Source: Cryomorphaceae bacterium (GTDB lineage Bacteria; Bacteroidota; Bacteroidia; Flavobacteriales; Crocinitomicaceae). Taken from it: 13,194 nucleotides of DNA. A program made the position numbers and the translations under genes. This document shows, piece after piece, positions 6,569 to 13,151 of the stretch. How positions within the stretch are numbered: position 1 is the stretch's first letter; each line of letters opens with the position of its first letter. The stretch covers positions 1 to 13,194 of the forward strand of contig JAJTDX010000063.1 of the NCBI GenBank assembly GCA_021298235.1. Direction: 5' to 3'. The notes under the pieces were generated by a model, which worked only from the letters and a program-made list of their open reading frames with translations, was not told the DNA's origin and did no database searches.

Positions 6569-9076
6569 TTAGAAGTTCCACTTCATATTTCGATCATCCA
6601 ACAAAGCAAAAGAAACTTTATAGTTTATCCTCGGATCCATTTTGTTTCCGTCTGATGCTACACCGTAAATTCCGATACGCAGTCTTCGGCGAGAGAATTT
6701 GAAGTTTCGTTCGAGTCCGGCAAAAATTTCATAGTGCTGCCAATCGAATTCTTTCACGTACAATGCTCCAACACCCATTACCAAACCGATGTTTGTTTTT
6801 TTCATGAAAGGAATCTTGTTGATGATCGCACCGTTGTCATGGTGTACAAAATGGCCTTCCAGAAAATAATCTTTAGACGGGAGGGAGGAGTCCAATCCCT
6901 GAAAAGAATACAGAGGATTTGAAAACCAGATCGGATCACTTCTGCGCTGGAATTTAAAGTCGGCAAGATATAAATTCTTAGAGCTTAAGAATTTTCCTGT
7001 TAGAAAATGATAAGAGGATGTGCCGATCGTACCTATTTTAAACGTCTGCATGACCCCCATTCTTCCGTACTCGTGATCTATGTCACTGCCAAACAGTCCG
7101 GGTATACCTCGTTCGTAGGTTGCATAGATCGATGGAAAACGGGACCCCAGCAATACCTTCTTCTTGGCCTCCTTCATGTATTTCTGGAACGGGGTATAGG
7201 TGATGGTAGCTGTCCCTATCAGTGCCTGATATGTCTGAAAATCAAGTGGACTATTGTTTGGAAGAGACTCATCTAAAACAGTTAAAAACTCATAGTTCCG
7301 TAAACTGCGTCGTTCCGTAAATTCGAAGGTTGTGTTTAAATAAAAACCATTAAAAACCTCATATTCATTTCCAATTTCTCCGCTAGTTGCTTCTATGAAA
7401 TTCTCTCGTTTGTAGATCTGTGTGATGGCATCATAACTACGTATGGCGTCAAAATCATGAGAAAAAGAAAAGTATGCTGTTCCAAAATGAAAAGGAGCAT
7501 ACCTGTACCGCCACCATGTTCGTCCTTTCAGGTCGGCATTCAGAATCCCCATAGAGGTCTCTGTATAGGAGTCGAGAGCGTGTTCGTTCTTCCATTTTTT
7601 AAAATAGTAAAAACTGGGTGCCACTCTTGGTCCGGCAATATAAACAGGACGTGATGTTGCTGCAATTGAGCTGATCGTCCATTGCGATTTTTTCTCTCTG
7701 TTACGGTGGTCAATGCCCCACCAAATAACTTTTAAAAAGGTAATTTTATTGAAAACTGCATCGACGGAATCGAGGTATTCCTTTCGATTCTGATAATCAC
7801 GAATGGAATCTTTGATCAGAATGAAAGCTTTTTCTTCCTCTGTCAGTGCAATCTTTCGCTGGCTGTTCCAGAAGGAAGAGTCCCTATCATAAGCTTCTTC
7901 CTCAGTAACTGATAGTTCATTACCAAAGAATTTCTTTGCAAAAGCCGGTTGGAAGGCATAATTGCTGAAATCGGCAATGGTTGAACATGTGGAGCTTCGA
8001 TCTTTATATTTTACTCCATAATCCAGCTCCTGATGAGTGAGCACACAGAGCGTATCACCCGGATGTTCAAATGTTTGACGAATTGTAAAACGGTCGTACA
8101 CAAGTAAATTTCCTTTGTTAAGTGTTAATTCAAGCTTCTGAACCAACCAAAGTGTATCAATTACCCAAATATATCCTTCTAGCGTAGTTGTTGCAGAGCT
8201 TCGTGGAATGATTTTGATCTTGCTGATACGTTGTCCGTTTTCCTCGTATTGTTCCTCAAGGCGGTATTTGTAGGAAAGTATGCCCGGTATGGAGATTGGT
8301 GAACTTACGGGTGATTGATGGAGGTCGTCGAGGTGCAGGAGATTCTGAAAGAAATTGAAATTTGATTTCACCGTGGTGGTGTAATAAAGATTGCGTTCGT
8401 CGCCTCTTTTTTCATAAGCATTTCGTACTTCTTTGACTTTGTTGGGCGGCGCATAATATCGCTTTAACTGTACTTCTACCAAGTTCATTTGCTCAGCAAG
8501 TTTATCACGTTCCTTCTTTTCAGCTTCGAACGGATCCACGATTCCAGAAGGGTCGTTAGACTCGGCTTCATTCTTTTTCTTCTTCTCCTTTTCTTCTTTC
8601 TCTTTCTGATCTATCTTTTCGGTGGCCTTGATGTATGCGTCTACGCTGTGCGGGAAATTCCATAAACTGATCGAATCGCGTTTTTCGACCACTTTCAACA
8701 TAATCTCGCGACCGGGATTGGTTTTTTTTACACTGACCTCTATGTACTCCAGATCTTTTACTGTAGTCGGAAACAACTGTATGTCTCTGGTCACGGGCTG
8801 ATCAGCTACGGTGACATAGGCCTCCCTTTCATTGAATCCGGTGGCATTAAACACAAGAAAATATTCTCCTGGAAACAAACGCATCTCATAGTAGCCATTG
8901 GCGTCTGTGATAGTTCTCATCTCTGCATTGTTCTTCACAAAAACTTTCGCGAAGGGGATGGCTACATTCTGCTCATCGACGATGTGACCATTTAATAATT
9001 GCTGCGCAACCAGGATTTCTGCAATGAAAAACATTATAGCAGTTAAAAAGAGACGCAGCTGATTATTTTGGATCAT
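6569..9076 (-). CDS. Outer-membrane protein with carboxypeptidase-regulatory-like domain and DUF5686-type C-terminal region
   Basis: This is an 835-aa exported protein. Residues 1-24 form a signal peptide ending ...ILVAQ. Residues ~27-100 form a carboxypeptidase-regulatory-like beta-sandwich (GHIVDEQNVAIPFAKVFV, TITDANGYYEMRLFPGEY, VFNATGF), common at the N-terminus of Bacteroidota outer-membrane proteins. The rest resembles the DUF5686 family: a periplasmic region followed by a long stretch rich in aromatic, alternating beta-strands that probably forms a barrel, ending in a C-terminal Phe (KWNF). A Lys/Glu-rich segment at 154-171, with a second charged stretch at ~184-197, interrupts the periplasmic part and looks like a flexible or helical insertion. 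There is no TonB-plug signature, so it is not a standard SusC receptor. Role unknown. It has its own -7 box at 9111-9118 and is probably monocistronic or read into kbl. Confidence 0.82.
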   Translation of the reverse strand: MIQNNQLRLFLTAIMFFIAEILVAQQLLNGHIVDEQNVAIPFAKVFVKNNAEMRTITDANGYYEMRLFPGEYFLVFNATGFNEREAYVTVADQPVTRDIQLFPTTVKDLEYIEVSVKKTNPGREIMLKVVEKRDSISLWNFPHSVDAYIKATEKIDQKEKEEKEKKKKNEAESNDPSGIVDPFEAEKKERDKLAEQMNLVEVQLKRYYAPPNKVKEVRNAYEKRGDERNLYYTTTVKSNFNFFQNLLHLDDLHQSPVSSPISIPGILSYKYRLEEQYEENGQRISKIKIIPRSSATTTLEGYIWVIDTLWLVQKLELTLNKGNLLVYDRFTIRQTFEHPGDTLCVLTHQELDYGVKYKDRSSTCSTIADFSNYAFQPAFAKKFFGNELSVTEEEAYDRDSSFWNSQRKIALTEEEKAFILIKDSIRDYQNRKEYLDSVDAVFNKITFLKVIWWGIDHRNREKKSQWTISSIAATSRPVYIAGPRVAPSFYYFKKWKNEHALDSYTETSMGILNADLKGRTWWRYRYAPFHFGTAYFSFSHDFDAIRSYDAITQIYKRENFIEATSGEIGNEYEVFNGFYLNTTFEFTERRSLRNYEFLTVLDESLPNNSPLDFQTYQALIGTATITYTPFQKYMKEAKKKVLLGSRFPSIYATYERGIPGLFGSDIDHEYGRMGVMQTFKIGTIGTSSYHFLTGKFLSSKNLYLADFKFQRRSDPIWFSNPLYSFQGLDSSLPSKDYFLEGHFVHHDNGAIINKIPFMKKTNIGLVMGVGALYVKEFDWQHYEIFAGLERNFKFSRRRLRIGIYGVASDGNKMDPRINYKVSFALLDDRNMKWNF

Positions 9077-9110
9077 GGTTGCAAAATAACTTCAACGATT
9101 GAAAGTCAAA

Positions 9111-9118
9111 CAAAGATA
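9111..9118 (-). promoter_or_regulatory. Promoter -7 box (TATCTTTG) for the DUF5686-type gene
   Basis: The minus strand reads TATCTTTG, a perfect TAnnTTTG match, 34 nt upstream of the ATG at 9076 and within a 125-bp gap that holds no gene. Expected transcription would start near 9105. No good TTTG -33 element is found at normal spacing. Confidence 0.55.
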
Positions 9119-9201
9119 CAAAGGTCCTTGGTGGATTTAAGAAAACTTTTACGGAAACAGAGTAGTAAAGCATCAACGTTCCGTTTGAGTGATTAATGGT
9201 A

Positions 9202-9426
9202 TTAATTGTTCTTTTTTTTCTCCTCCTGGAGGTACTCCATATGCTTAGTCATTCGTTTTACCATCCATCGTTTCATGAAATACATGCCAAAAGAAATGGC
9301 AGAAAACAGATAATAAAACACCCATTTTCTGTAATCATCCGCAAAGCACATGAACGTAGTCATCAAAAAAATAGAAATTCCGGCAAGCAGCCAGACGTAG
9401 GTCATGATTTTGTTATAGTATTCCAT
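9202..9426 (-). CDS. Small two-TM inner-membrane protein, last gene of the coaX-lptC operon
   Basis: This 74-aa protein has two hydrophobic segments (about 8-28 and 37-53) and a basic, helical C-terminal tail (VKRMTKHMEYLQEEKKKNN), predicting an inner-membrane hairpin with a cytoplasmic tail. I do not recognise a family. The ATG lies 3 nt after the lptC stop codon, so it is certainly in the same transcript and possibly translationally coupled. Its position directly after lptC invites a guess at an envelope-assembly role, but nothing in the protein shows this. A longer antisense frame over the same region is rejected because this one has membrane-protein composition and operon spacing. Confidence 0.7.
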   Translation of the reverse strand: MEYYNKIMTYVWLLAGISIFLMTTFMCFADDYRKWVFYYLFSAISFGMYFMKRWMVKRMTKHMEYLQEEKKKNN

Positions 9427-9429
9427 AGG

Positions 9430-9987
9430 TCAGTCTTTATCAAAGTCGTATTTTCCTCGTGGTTTTAGAAATGTGTATTCAGAGAAATCCTGTTTGGTCC
9501 GAATGCCGTCGCCGTATAAGACTCCTGCGGGATCACGCACAACTACAGTCGAGTGTGTGTAAATTGTACTGTCGCGTTGATTCCAGTGCAAAGACTCCGT
9601 GATGAGACGTTGCTTTTTTACATGGTTGTACAATTGAACTGAATCTTTAACGAATAACTTGCCTTTCGAAAAATTAACTTCACCATACAAGGCTGTCAAC
9701 GTCGAAACAACCTTCCCATCTTCTGAAAAGAAATTCACTTTCACCCCATCCTTGAGTTTTGTAACCATCTCAGGAGAGGACCAGGTTTCAGCCAGTGCAG
9801 CGTAAATCTCTATTCGTGCAAAACCAGAGTCATTGTAAAAAACACGTAAATTTTTGGTTACTTCTTCCGGCGCTTTCGGATCATATGTTACCCGTTGAAT
9901 TGACTGCAAATCATTTACGCAGGATTGAAGAGTAAAAAGTGCAAGCAACAACACCCAATAGCAGAACTTGAAAAATCTATGACTCAT
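9430..9987 (-). CDS. lptC: LptC-like LPS export lipoprotein
   Basis: This 185-aa lipoprotein has a start at ATG 9987 that gives a clean signal: basic SHRFFKF, a hydrophobic core and the lipobox LQSC with lipidated Cys23. An upstream in-frame ATG (10026) would add 13 residues in front of the signal peptide and overlap the previous gene by 28 bp, so it is less likely. The rest matches the LptC/OstA-like beta-jellyroll pattern with repeating strands (ARIEIYAALAE, GVKVNFFSEDGKVVSTLTALYG, GKLFVKDSVQLY, LITESLHWNQRDSTIYT, GVLYGDGIRTKQDFSEYTFLKPRG). LptC bridges LptB2FG and LptA to move LPS across the periplasm. Members in Bacteroidota are often lipoproteins, as here. It follows the outer-membrane protein gene by 11 bp. 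Confidence 0.88.
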   Translation of the reverse strand: MSHRFFKFCYWVLLLALFTLQSCVNDLQSIQRVTYDPKAPEEVTKNLRVFYNDSGFARIEIYAALAETWSSPEMVTKLKDGVKVNFFSEDGKVVSTLTALYGEVNFSKGKLFVKDSVQLYNHVKKQRLITESLHWNQRDSTIYTHSTVVVRDPAGVLYGDGIRTKQDFSEYTFLKPRGKYDFDKD

Positions 9988-9998
9988 GAAGCATTTCG

Positions 9999-11333
9999 TC
10001 AGTCCAGTTTTCTTTTCAGGAACCACTTGTCAAAATTTGAAGGGGCTAGTATGATCCCCATACTGAATCCAAGGTAACGCTCTTTGTACGCTGGACCAAC
10101 TCGATCTGCGCGTTCTCCCAATGAAATGGCCAGGTTCAAGGAAGACAAGGTCCTGAAGGATGTCACAGGAATTCCGAAACCGAGTGTGTATCCTTGATCA
10201 ACCACAGCTTTTCCATTCAGGGTATATGGAAGTTGAAGCTGATAATATCCTGTTCTGTAGTGCGCTCTTTCCAGAAAATTGGCATTGGAAGAATTTTCAA
10301 GAAAATCGGTTTCCGGGGTGTATTGGAACCCAATGTTCCACCCTTCTGATGCGTTGATGGCATTTGGTGTGGTGGATGTGGCAAGCGCTTTTGTATAATT
10401 TAAATGAAGTGCAAGTTCACTGTTTCTTGTTGAGTTGTCCTTGCGCTGGTCTTTAAACCAATGCGTCCAGGAGAAACCATATTGAATTCTTCCTGAAAGA
10501 TCAATTGGAACGTTCGTTTCTGAGCTTGCACTGAGCGTATCGTACAATTCAGGATCTTCTACATTTCCATAGAATAAGTAGGTGTTCGTACTTGCATTGA
10601 GCGTCTGAGTAGGCTCCCAAACAGCAGTAAACATAATCGACTGATTGGATCCCAATTTTTGTTTCCAGCTGGCTGCAACTTCATAGTGAAGTGCATTCAA
10701 ACGTACCTCGTTCCAGTCAACGCCACCGACAATCGAATTTCCAGTGATCAAAACACTCTGACGCTCTTTCAATGTATTGCCAAAGAGGTAGCCAAAATTC
10801 CCGCCGACGCTGATGCGAGTCGATTTAAAGTGAACTAAATCCGTGCTTAAGCCCAGAAATACTTCATGTGAACCTCCTTTGCCCCGGTAGGTGTATTTGA
10901 TGGAATCTGAACCTACTTTTGAACGATAAGTAATGTCATATCCCATTCTGGTAAATGGTTTGAGTCCAAAAGCAAGTCCGAAAAAGTTCTTCAATCCGAA
11001 GGCCATTGCAAAATGGTCTGGAATTAGGGTGAAATTCAATGTATTTTGCTGTGAGGTCTGAAGTTGATTCAAACGTCCATTCAGTCCTAAAGAGTAGAGT
11101 GGCAGTCCTTTGCTGAGCTGGCTGTAGGTAGAAGGGTTGTAAAAATTGAGCACCGTTGAATCCATTACACTGATTCTGCTGTTTCCCAATCCTGTGAATA
11201 TGCCGTGTTCCGTTTGAGATCGGTCACCAATTCCAAATGAGCTCCACGGGGAATAGATCGTTTGAGCGTCTACTCTTTTCATTGGTGCGAAGAAAAGAAC
11301 AAGTGTGAAAAACAGAGCTGAGCTATATCGCAT
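9999..11333 (-). CDS. Outer-membrane beta-barrel protein of the coaX-lptC cluster, function unknown
   Basis: This is a 444-aa exported protein. The ATG at 11333 gives a signal peptide (RYSSALFFTLVLFFAPMKRVDAQ). An open frame runs 105 bp further upstream inside coaX, but that longer form would put the signal peptide in the middle and is rejected. The mature start YSPWSSFGIGD resembles the NSPYSRYGIGD-type opening of Bacteroidota porin-like proteins (inference from memory of the family). The rest consists of alternating hydrophobic strands with many aromatic and Asn/Ser turns, as in 12-16-strand barrels, ending ...SNFDKWFLKRKLD. It overlaps the coaX stop by 11 bp and precedes lptC, so it is co-expressed with both. 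Ligand or role unknown. Confidence 0.82.
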   Translation of the reverse strand: MRYSSALFFTLVLFFAPMKRVDAQTIYSPWSSFGIGDRSQTEHGIFTGLGNSRISVMDSTVLNFYNPSTYSQLSKGLPLYSLGLNGRLNQLQTSQQNTLNFTLIPDHFAMAFGLKNFFGLAFGLKPFTRMGYDITYRSKVGSDSIKYTYRGKGGSHEVFLGLSTDLVHFKSTRISVGGNFGYLFGNTLKERQSVLITGNSIVGGVDWNEVRLNALHYEVAASWKQKLGSNQSIMFTAVWEPTQTLNASTNTYLFYGNVEDPELYDTLSASSETNVPIDLSGRIQYGFSWTHWFKDQRKDNSTRNSELALHLNYTKALATSTTPNAINASEGWNIGFQYTPETDFLENSSNANFLERAHYRTGYYQLQLPYTLNGKAVVDQGYTLGFGIPVTSFRTLSSLNLAISLGERADRVGPAYKERYLGFSMGIILAPSNFDKWFLKRKLD

Positions 11334-12051
11334 TGTGAAGATATATTGTGTAAAGACCTTCAAGTGTAAGGTTTTCGGGTGCAAAGATGTCATTTTTTCC
11401 TTCGAAATCAAAGTATTTGGCGTCACCGCCGGTAACATAGAACGAGATAGAGGGATACTTATTTCGATAGCGCATGATCATTCCCTCGATTTCAGACTGA
11501 ATTCCGTTCATTACACCGGACAACATGCTTTCAGAGGTGTTTTGTCCGATCAAATGGATCTGTTTTTTCTCAGTTAAAAGCGGTAATTTACCAGTAAATT
11601 CATGCATTGCCCTGAAACGTAATTCGATTCCGGGGCTGATTGACCCACCCACAAACGTATTTTCTTCCACTACGTCGAATTTAACGCAAGTTCCGATGTC
11701 GATGCTCACTGCGACCTGTGTTTGTTTCAATTTGTGAATTGCACTTGCATTACACAGTCTGTCCATGCCGATTGAATTTCTCGGGCTGTAATTTACATCC
11801 ACGGGCAGAGCTGTTTCAGGCGCATAGATCTGAATGGGATACAAGTGTTTGAATTGGCGCTGGTTGTCTTCCTCTGAGAGCACAGAAGTGCATATTTTTT
11901 GCAATTCCGAGGCATGCATGTCCGTAATTTGCTCAGAAAGTTTCTCTATCGTGCATCGGGAAACCTTTCCCAATTTACCATTCTGTACGCGACACAATTT
12001 TACGTGGGTATTGCCGGCATCGATCAGTAAAACATCCTGTGCTTGGGTCAT
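11323..12051 (-). CDS. coaX: Type III pantothenate kinase
   Basis: This 242-aa cytoplasmic enzyme uses ATP to phosphorylate pantothenate, the first committed step of CoA synthesis. The ASKHA-fold motifs are present: phosphate-1 LLIDAGNTHVK (Asp11), the pantothenate-site PRNSIGMDRLCNA (Asp97), phosphate-2 SIDIGTCVKFD (Asp118), GGSISPGIELRFRAM at 135-149, and the adenosine-motif region VTGGDA at 206-211. I chose the ATG at 12051. A TTG three codons upstream (12060) would lie inside the -7 box at 12058-12065. It heads the operon coaX - outer-membrane protein - lptC - two-TM protein and is divergent from the tRNA-Phe gene. An 11-bp overlap couples it to the next gene. Confidence 0.93.
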   Translation of the reverse strand: MTQAQDVLLIDAGNTHVKLCRVQNGKLGKVSRCTIEKLSEQITDMHASELQKICTSVLSEEDNQRQFKHLYPIQIYAPETALPVDVNYSPRNSIGMDRLCNASAIHKLKQTQVAVSIDIGTCVKFDVVEENTFVGGSISPGIELRFRAMHEFTGKLPLLTEKKQIHLIGQNTSESMLSGVMNGIQSEIEGMIMRYRNKYPSISFYVTGGDAKYFDFEGKNDIFAPENLTLEGLYTIYLHNAI

Positions 12052-12057
12052 GTTCGA

Positions 12058-12065
12058 CAAAGATA
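12058..12065 (-). promoter_or_regulatory. Promoter -7 box (TATCTTTG) for the coaX operon
   Basis: The minus strand reads TATCTTTG, a perfect TAnnTTTG match, ending only 6 nt before the coaX ATG. With the usual 4-8 nt from this box to +1, transcription would start at or within a few bases of the start codon, giving a leaderless or near-leaderless mRNA. No strong -33 TTTG is seen. Confidence 0.55.
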
Positions 12066-12117
12066 ACCGAATGCATGAAAAATTATCCTTTGAACTTCGA
12101 AGATTAAATTATGTTCG

Positions 12118-12125
12118 TATATTTG
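12118..12125 (+). promoter_or_regulatory. Promoter -7 box (TATATTTG) for tRNA-Phe
   Basis: TATATTTG fits TAnnTTTG and lies 17 nt before the tRNA 5' end. A TTTG at 12089-12092 may be the -33 element, but the 25-nt spacing is longer than the usual ~19-21. Transcription would start near 12131, giving a short precursor leader. Confidence 0.65.
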
Positions 12126-12142
12126 CCCCCACAATTGAGGAT

Positions 12143-12215
12143 GGTGATGTAGCTCAGTTGGTAGAGCAAAGGACTGAAAATCCTTGTGTCGGCGGTTCGA
12201 TTCCGTCCATCACCA
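12143..12215 (+). tRNA. tRNA-Phe (GAA anticodon)
   Basis: The 73-nt sequence folds into a full cloverleaf. The acceptor stem is GGTGATG/CATCACC, and the D arm GCTC...GAGC has an AGTTGGTA loop. The anticodon stem AAGGA/TCCTT has loop CTGAAAA and anticodon GAA at 12176-12178. The variable loop is GTGTC, and the T arm GGCGG/CCGTC (one G-U pair) has loop TTCGATT. The discriminator base is A. The 3' CCA is not encoded (the next bases are CGA), so it must be added by the CCA-adding enzyme. It is a single-gene unit with its own promoter and terminator, and no integrated element is attached to its 3' end. Confidence 0.97.
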
Positions 12216-12217
12216 CG

Positions 12218-12246
12218 AAAAGGCAATCTTAATGATTGCCTTTTTT
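12218..12246 (+). terminator. Intrinsic, bidirectional terminator between tRNA-Phe and the coiled-coil gene
   Basis: A perfect 11-bp inverted repeat (AAAAGGCAATC / GATTGCCTTTT) with a TTAAT loop runs into six Ts on the + strand, beginning 3 nt after the tRNA. The matching run of four As on the left gives U's on the other strand. It can therefore also stop transcription arriving from the minus-strand gene that ends at 12261. Confidence 0.85.
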
Positions 12247-12260
12247 ATTCTAAGCACTGG

Positions 12261-13052
12261 CTACTCCACCAAAAATGATTTGATCTCAGAGATCTTGAAT
12301 CCTGTTGATGCCGTATTTACCGCAAAACAGGCATCGTTGAGTCCGTATGTGATCTCAAAGGTGATCTCGGAATTCTCGTTGAACGCAAGGCGCATTTCCT
12401 TCAATTTGAACGTGGGATAGTTCTTTCTGCGGTTGAAACAGTCCGGATCAGTTGTTTTCAAGGACTGAAAATCTTCTTCCAAACGGGTGTTGATCAGCTT
12501 TTCAAGCTCCACGATCTTGTCTGCCTTGAAGATATCCGCATTGGTAATCCTCGTCAGACTATCTCCTTTTTTGCGAAACAATTCAGTTGTCCAGGTATAA
12601 CGCCCCTTGTAATCGGGTGTGCCCGTCTCAACGATCTGATACATTCTCCAGGAACAGGTATTGATGATCAACGGGTCTGTTTTCCCCTTTTTTGTGACGG
12701 TCTGCTCGGTGCAGGTCACGATCGGAAAACGGACCATCTTCATCGAATCCCGCAGTGAGCTCAATTCCTTTTCCAAAGATCCGTTTGCATTCTTCAATTT
12801 ATTTTGCTCATTGAAAAGATCAGTTTTTAAGGTCAGAACTTCCTTTTTCAGATAATTGATCTTTTCTGCAGCGTTATCCAAAGATTCCGATAAGCTATCG
12901 TTTAGCTTGATCAAACTGTCTTTTTCTGCTTTCAAACGTTCGATCTGCAGGTGCTTGTTGTTCGGGAAGTAACGGTCGTAATTTTCCCGGAAGAAATTCT
13001 GTGAATGAGTGTGACCTGAAAGCAAGATAAAAAACAGAAATAGGATGCGCAT
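12261..13052 (-). CDS. Exported coiled-coil protein, possibly with a DUF3298-like C-terminal domain; function unknown
   Basis: This is a 263-aa protein. The ATG at 13052 gives a short signal peptide (RILFLFFILLSGHTHSQ); an upstream TTG (13073) would lie within the -7 box and is rejected. Residues ~36-106 form a heptad-like coiled coil (IERLKAEKDSLIKLNDSLSES... through SLEKELSSLRDSMK). The C-terminal ~155 residues are a mixed alpha/beta domain with four Cys (114, 133, 205, 242) that could form disulfides in the periplasm. Its order of elements (ADIFKADKIVELEKLINTRLEEDF, then FNENSEITFEITYG, then FKISEIKSFL) loosely recalls DUF3298 domains. That is a tentative reading, not a firm match. It has its own -7 box, appears monocistronic and ends at the shared terminator. 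Confidence 0.75.
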   Translation of the reverse strand: MRILFLFFILLSGHTHSQNFFRENYDRYFPNNKHLQIERLKAEKDSLIKLNDSLSESLDNAAEKINYLKKEVLTLKTDLFNEQNKLKNANGSLEKELSSLRDSMKMVRFPIVTCTEQTVTKKGKTDPLIINTCSWRMYQIVETGTPDYKGRYTWTTELFRKKGDSLTRITNADIFKADKIVELEKLINTRLEEDFQSLKTTDPDCFNRRKNYPTFKLKEMRLAFNENSEITFEITYGLNDACFAVNTASTGFKISEIKSFLVE

Positions 13053-13070
13053 AAACGTTTGGATCTGTTC

Positions 13071-13078
13071 CAAAATTA
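13071..13078 (-). promoter_or_regulatory. Promoter -7 box (TAATTTTG) for the coiled-coil protein
   Basis: The minus strand reads TAATTTTG, matching TAnnTTTG, 18 nt upstream of the ATG at 13052. Expected transcription would start near 13064, giving a ~12-nt leader. No -33 element at normal spacing is evident; the nearest TTTG (complement of 13091-13094) is too close. Confidence 0.5.
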
Positions 13079-13133
13079 GAGAGTATTCTTCAAAGCTGTT
13101 GCTGTATGAACCTCAAAACATGAACGAGTTTTT

Positions 13134-13151
13134 AACAGCCTGAAGGCTATT
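13134..13151 (-). other. Short RNA hairpin at the right edge
   Basis: On the minus strand AATAGCC-TTCA-GGCTGTT forms a 7-bp stem with one G-U pair. The + strand version carries a C-A mismatch, which favours a minus-strand RNA. It is followed by As rather than Ts, so it is not a standard terminator. It covers a TAG (13149-13147) that ends a short minus-strand frame (VVIGILIFGKHIFPQ) open to the window edge. That frame could be the C-terminus of a membrane protein, but 15 codons are too few to call. A + strand ATG at 13162, preceded by GAGGGAAG, is the competing reading. Confidence 0.3.

Noticed and set aside
9151..9184. Inverted pair ACGGAA/TTCCGT downstream of the 74-aa protein as a terminator
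   Set aside because: The arms are only 6 bp with a 22-nt loop, and no T-run follows on the minus strand.
9196..9468. 90-codon + strand frame opposite the 74-aa membrane protein
   Set aside because: It is rich in His and Lys/Arg with no membrane or domain pattern, and it starts in a gap without promoter; the minus-strand frame has proper operon spacing after lptC.
9988..10026. Longer LptC start at 10026
   Set aside because: It places 13 extra polar residues before the lipoprotein signal and overlaps the previous gene; the ATG at 9987 gives a standard lipobox signal.
11334..11438. Longer N-terminus for the outer-membrane protein, starting inside coaX
   Set aside because: It would bury the clear signal peptide 35 residues inside the protein.
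11834..12232. 132-codon + strand frame running through the tRNA-Phe gene
   Set aside because: It is antisense to coaX and its C-terminus (DVAQLVEQRTENPCVGGSIPS) is simply the translated tRNA, a common false protein.
12208..12246. Attachment site or integrated element at the tRNA 3' end
   Set aside because: No second copy of the tRNA 3' end and no integrase gene are found; the sequence after the tRNA is only its terminator.
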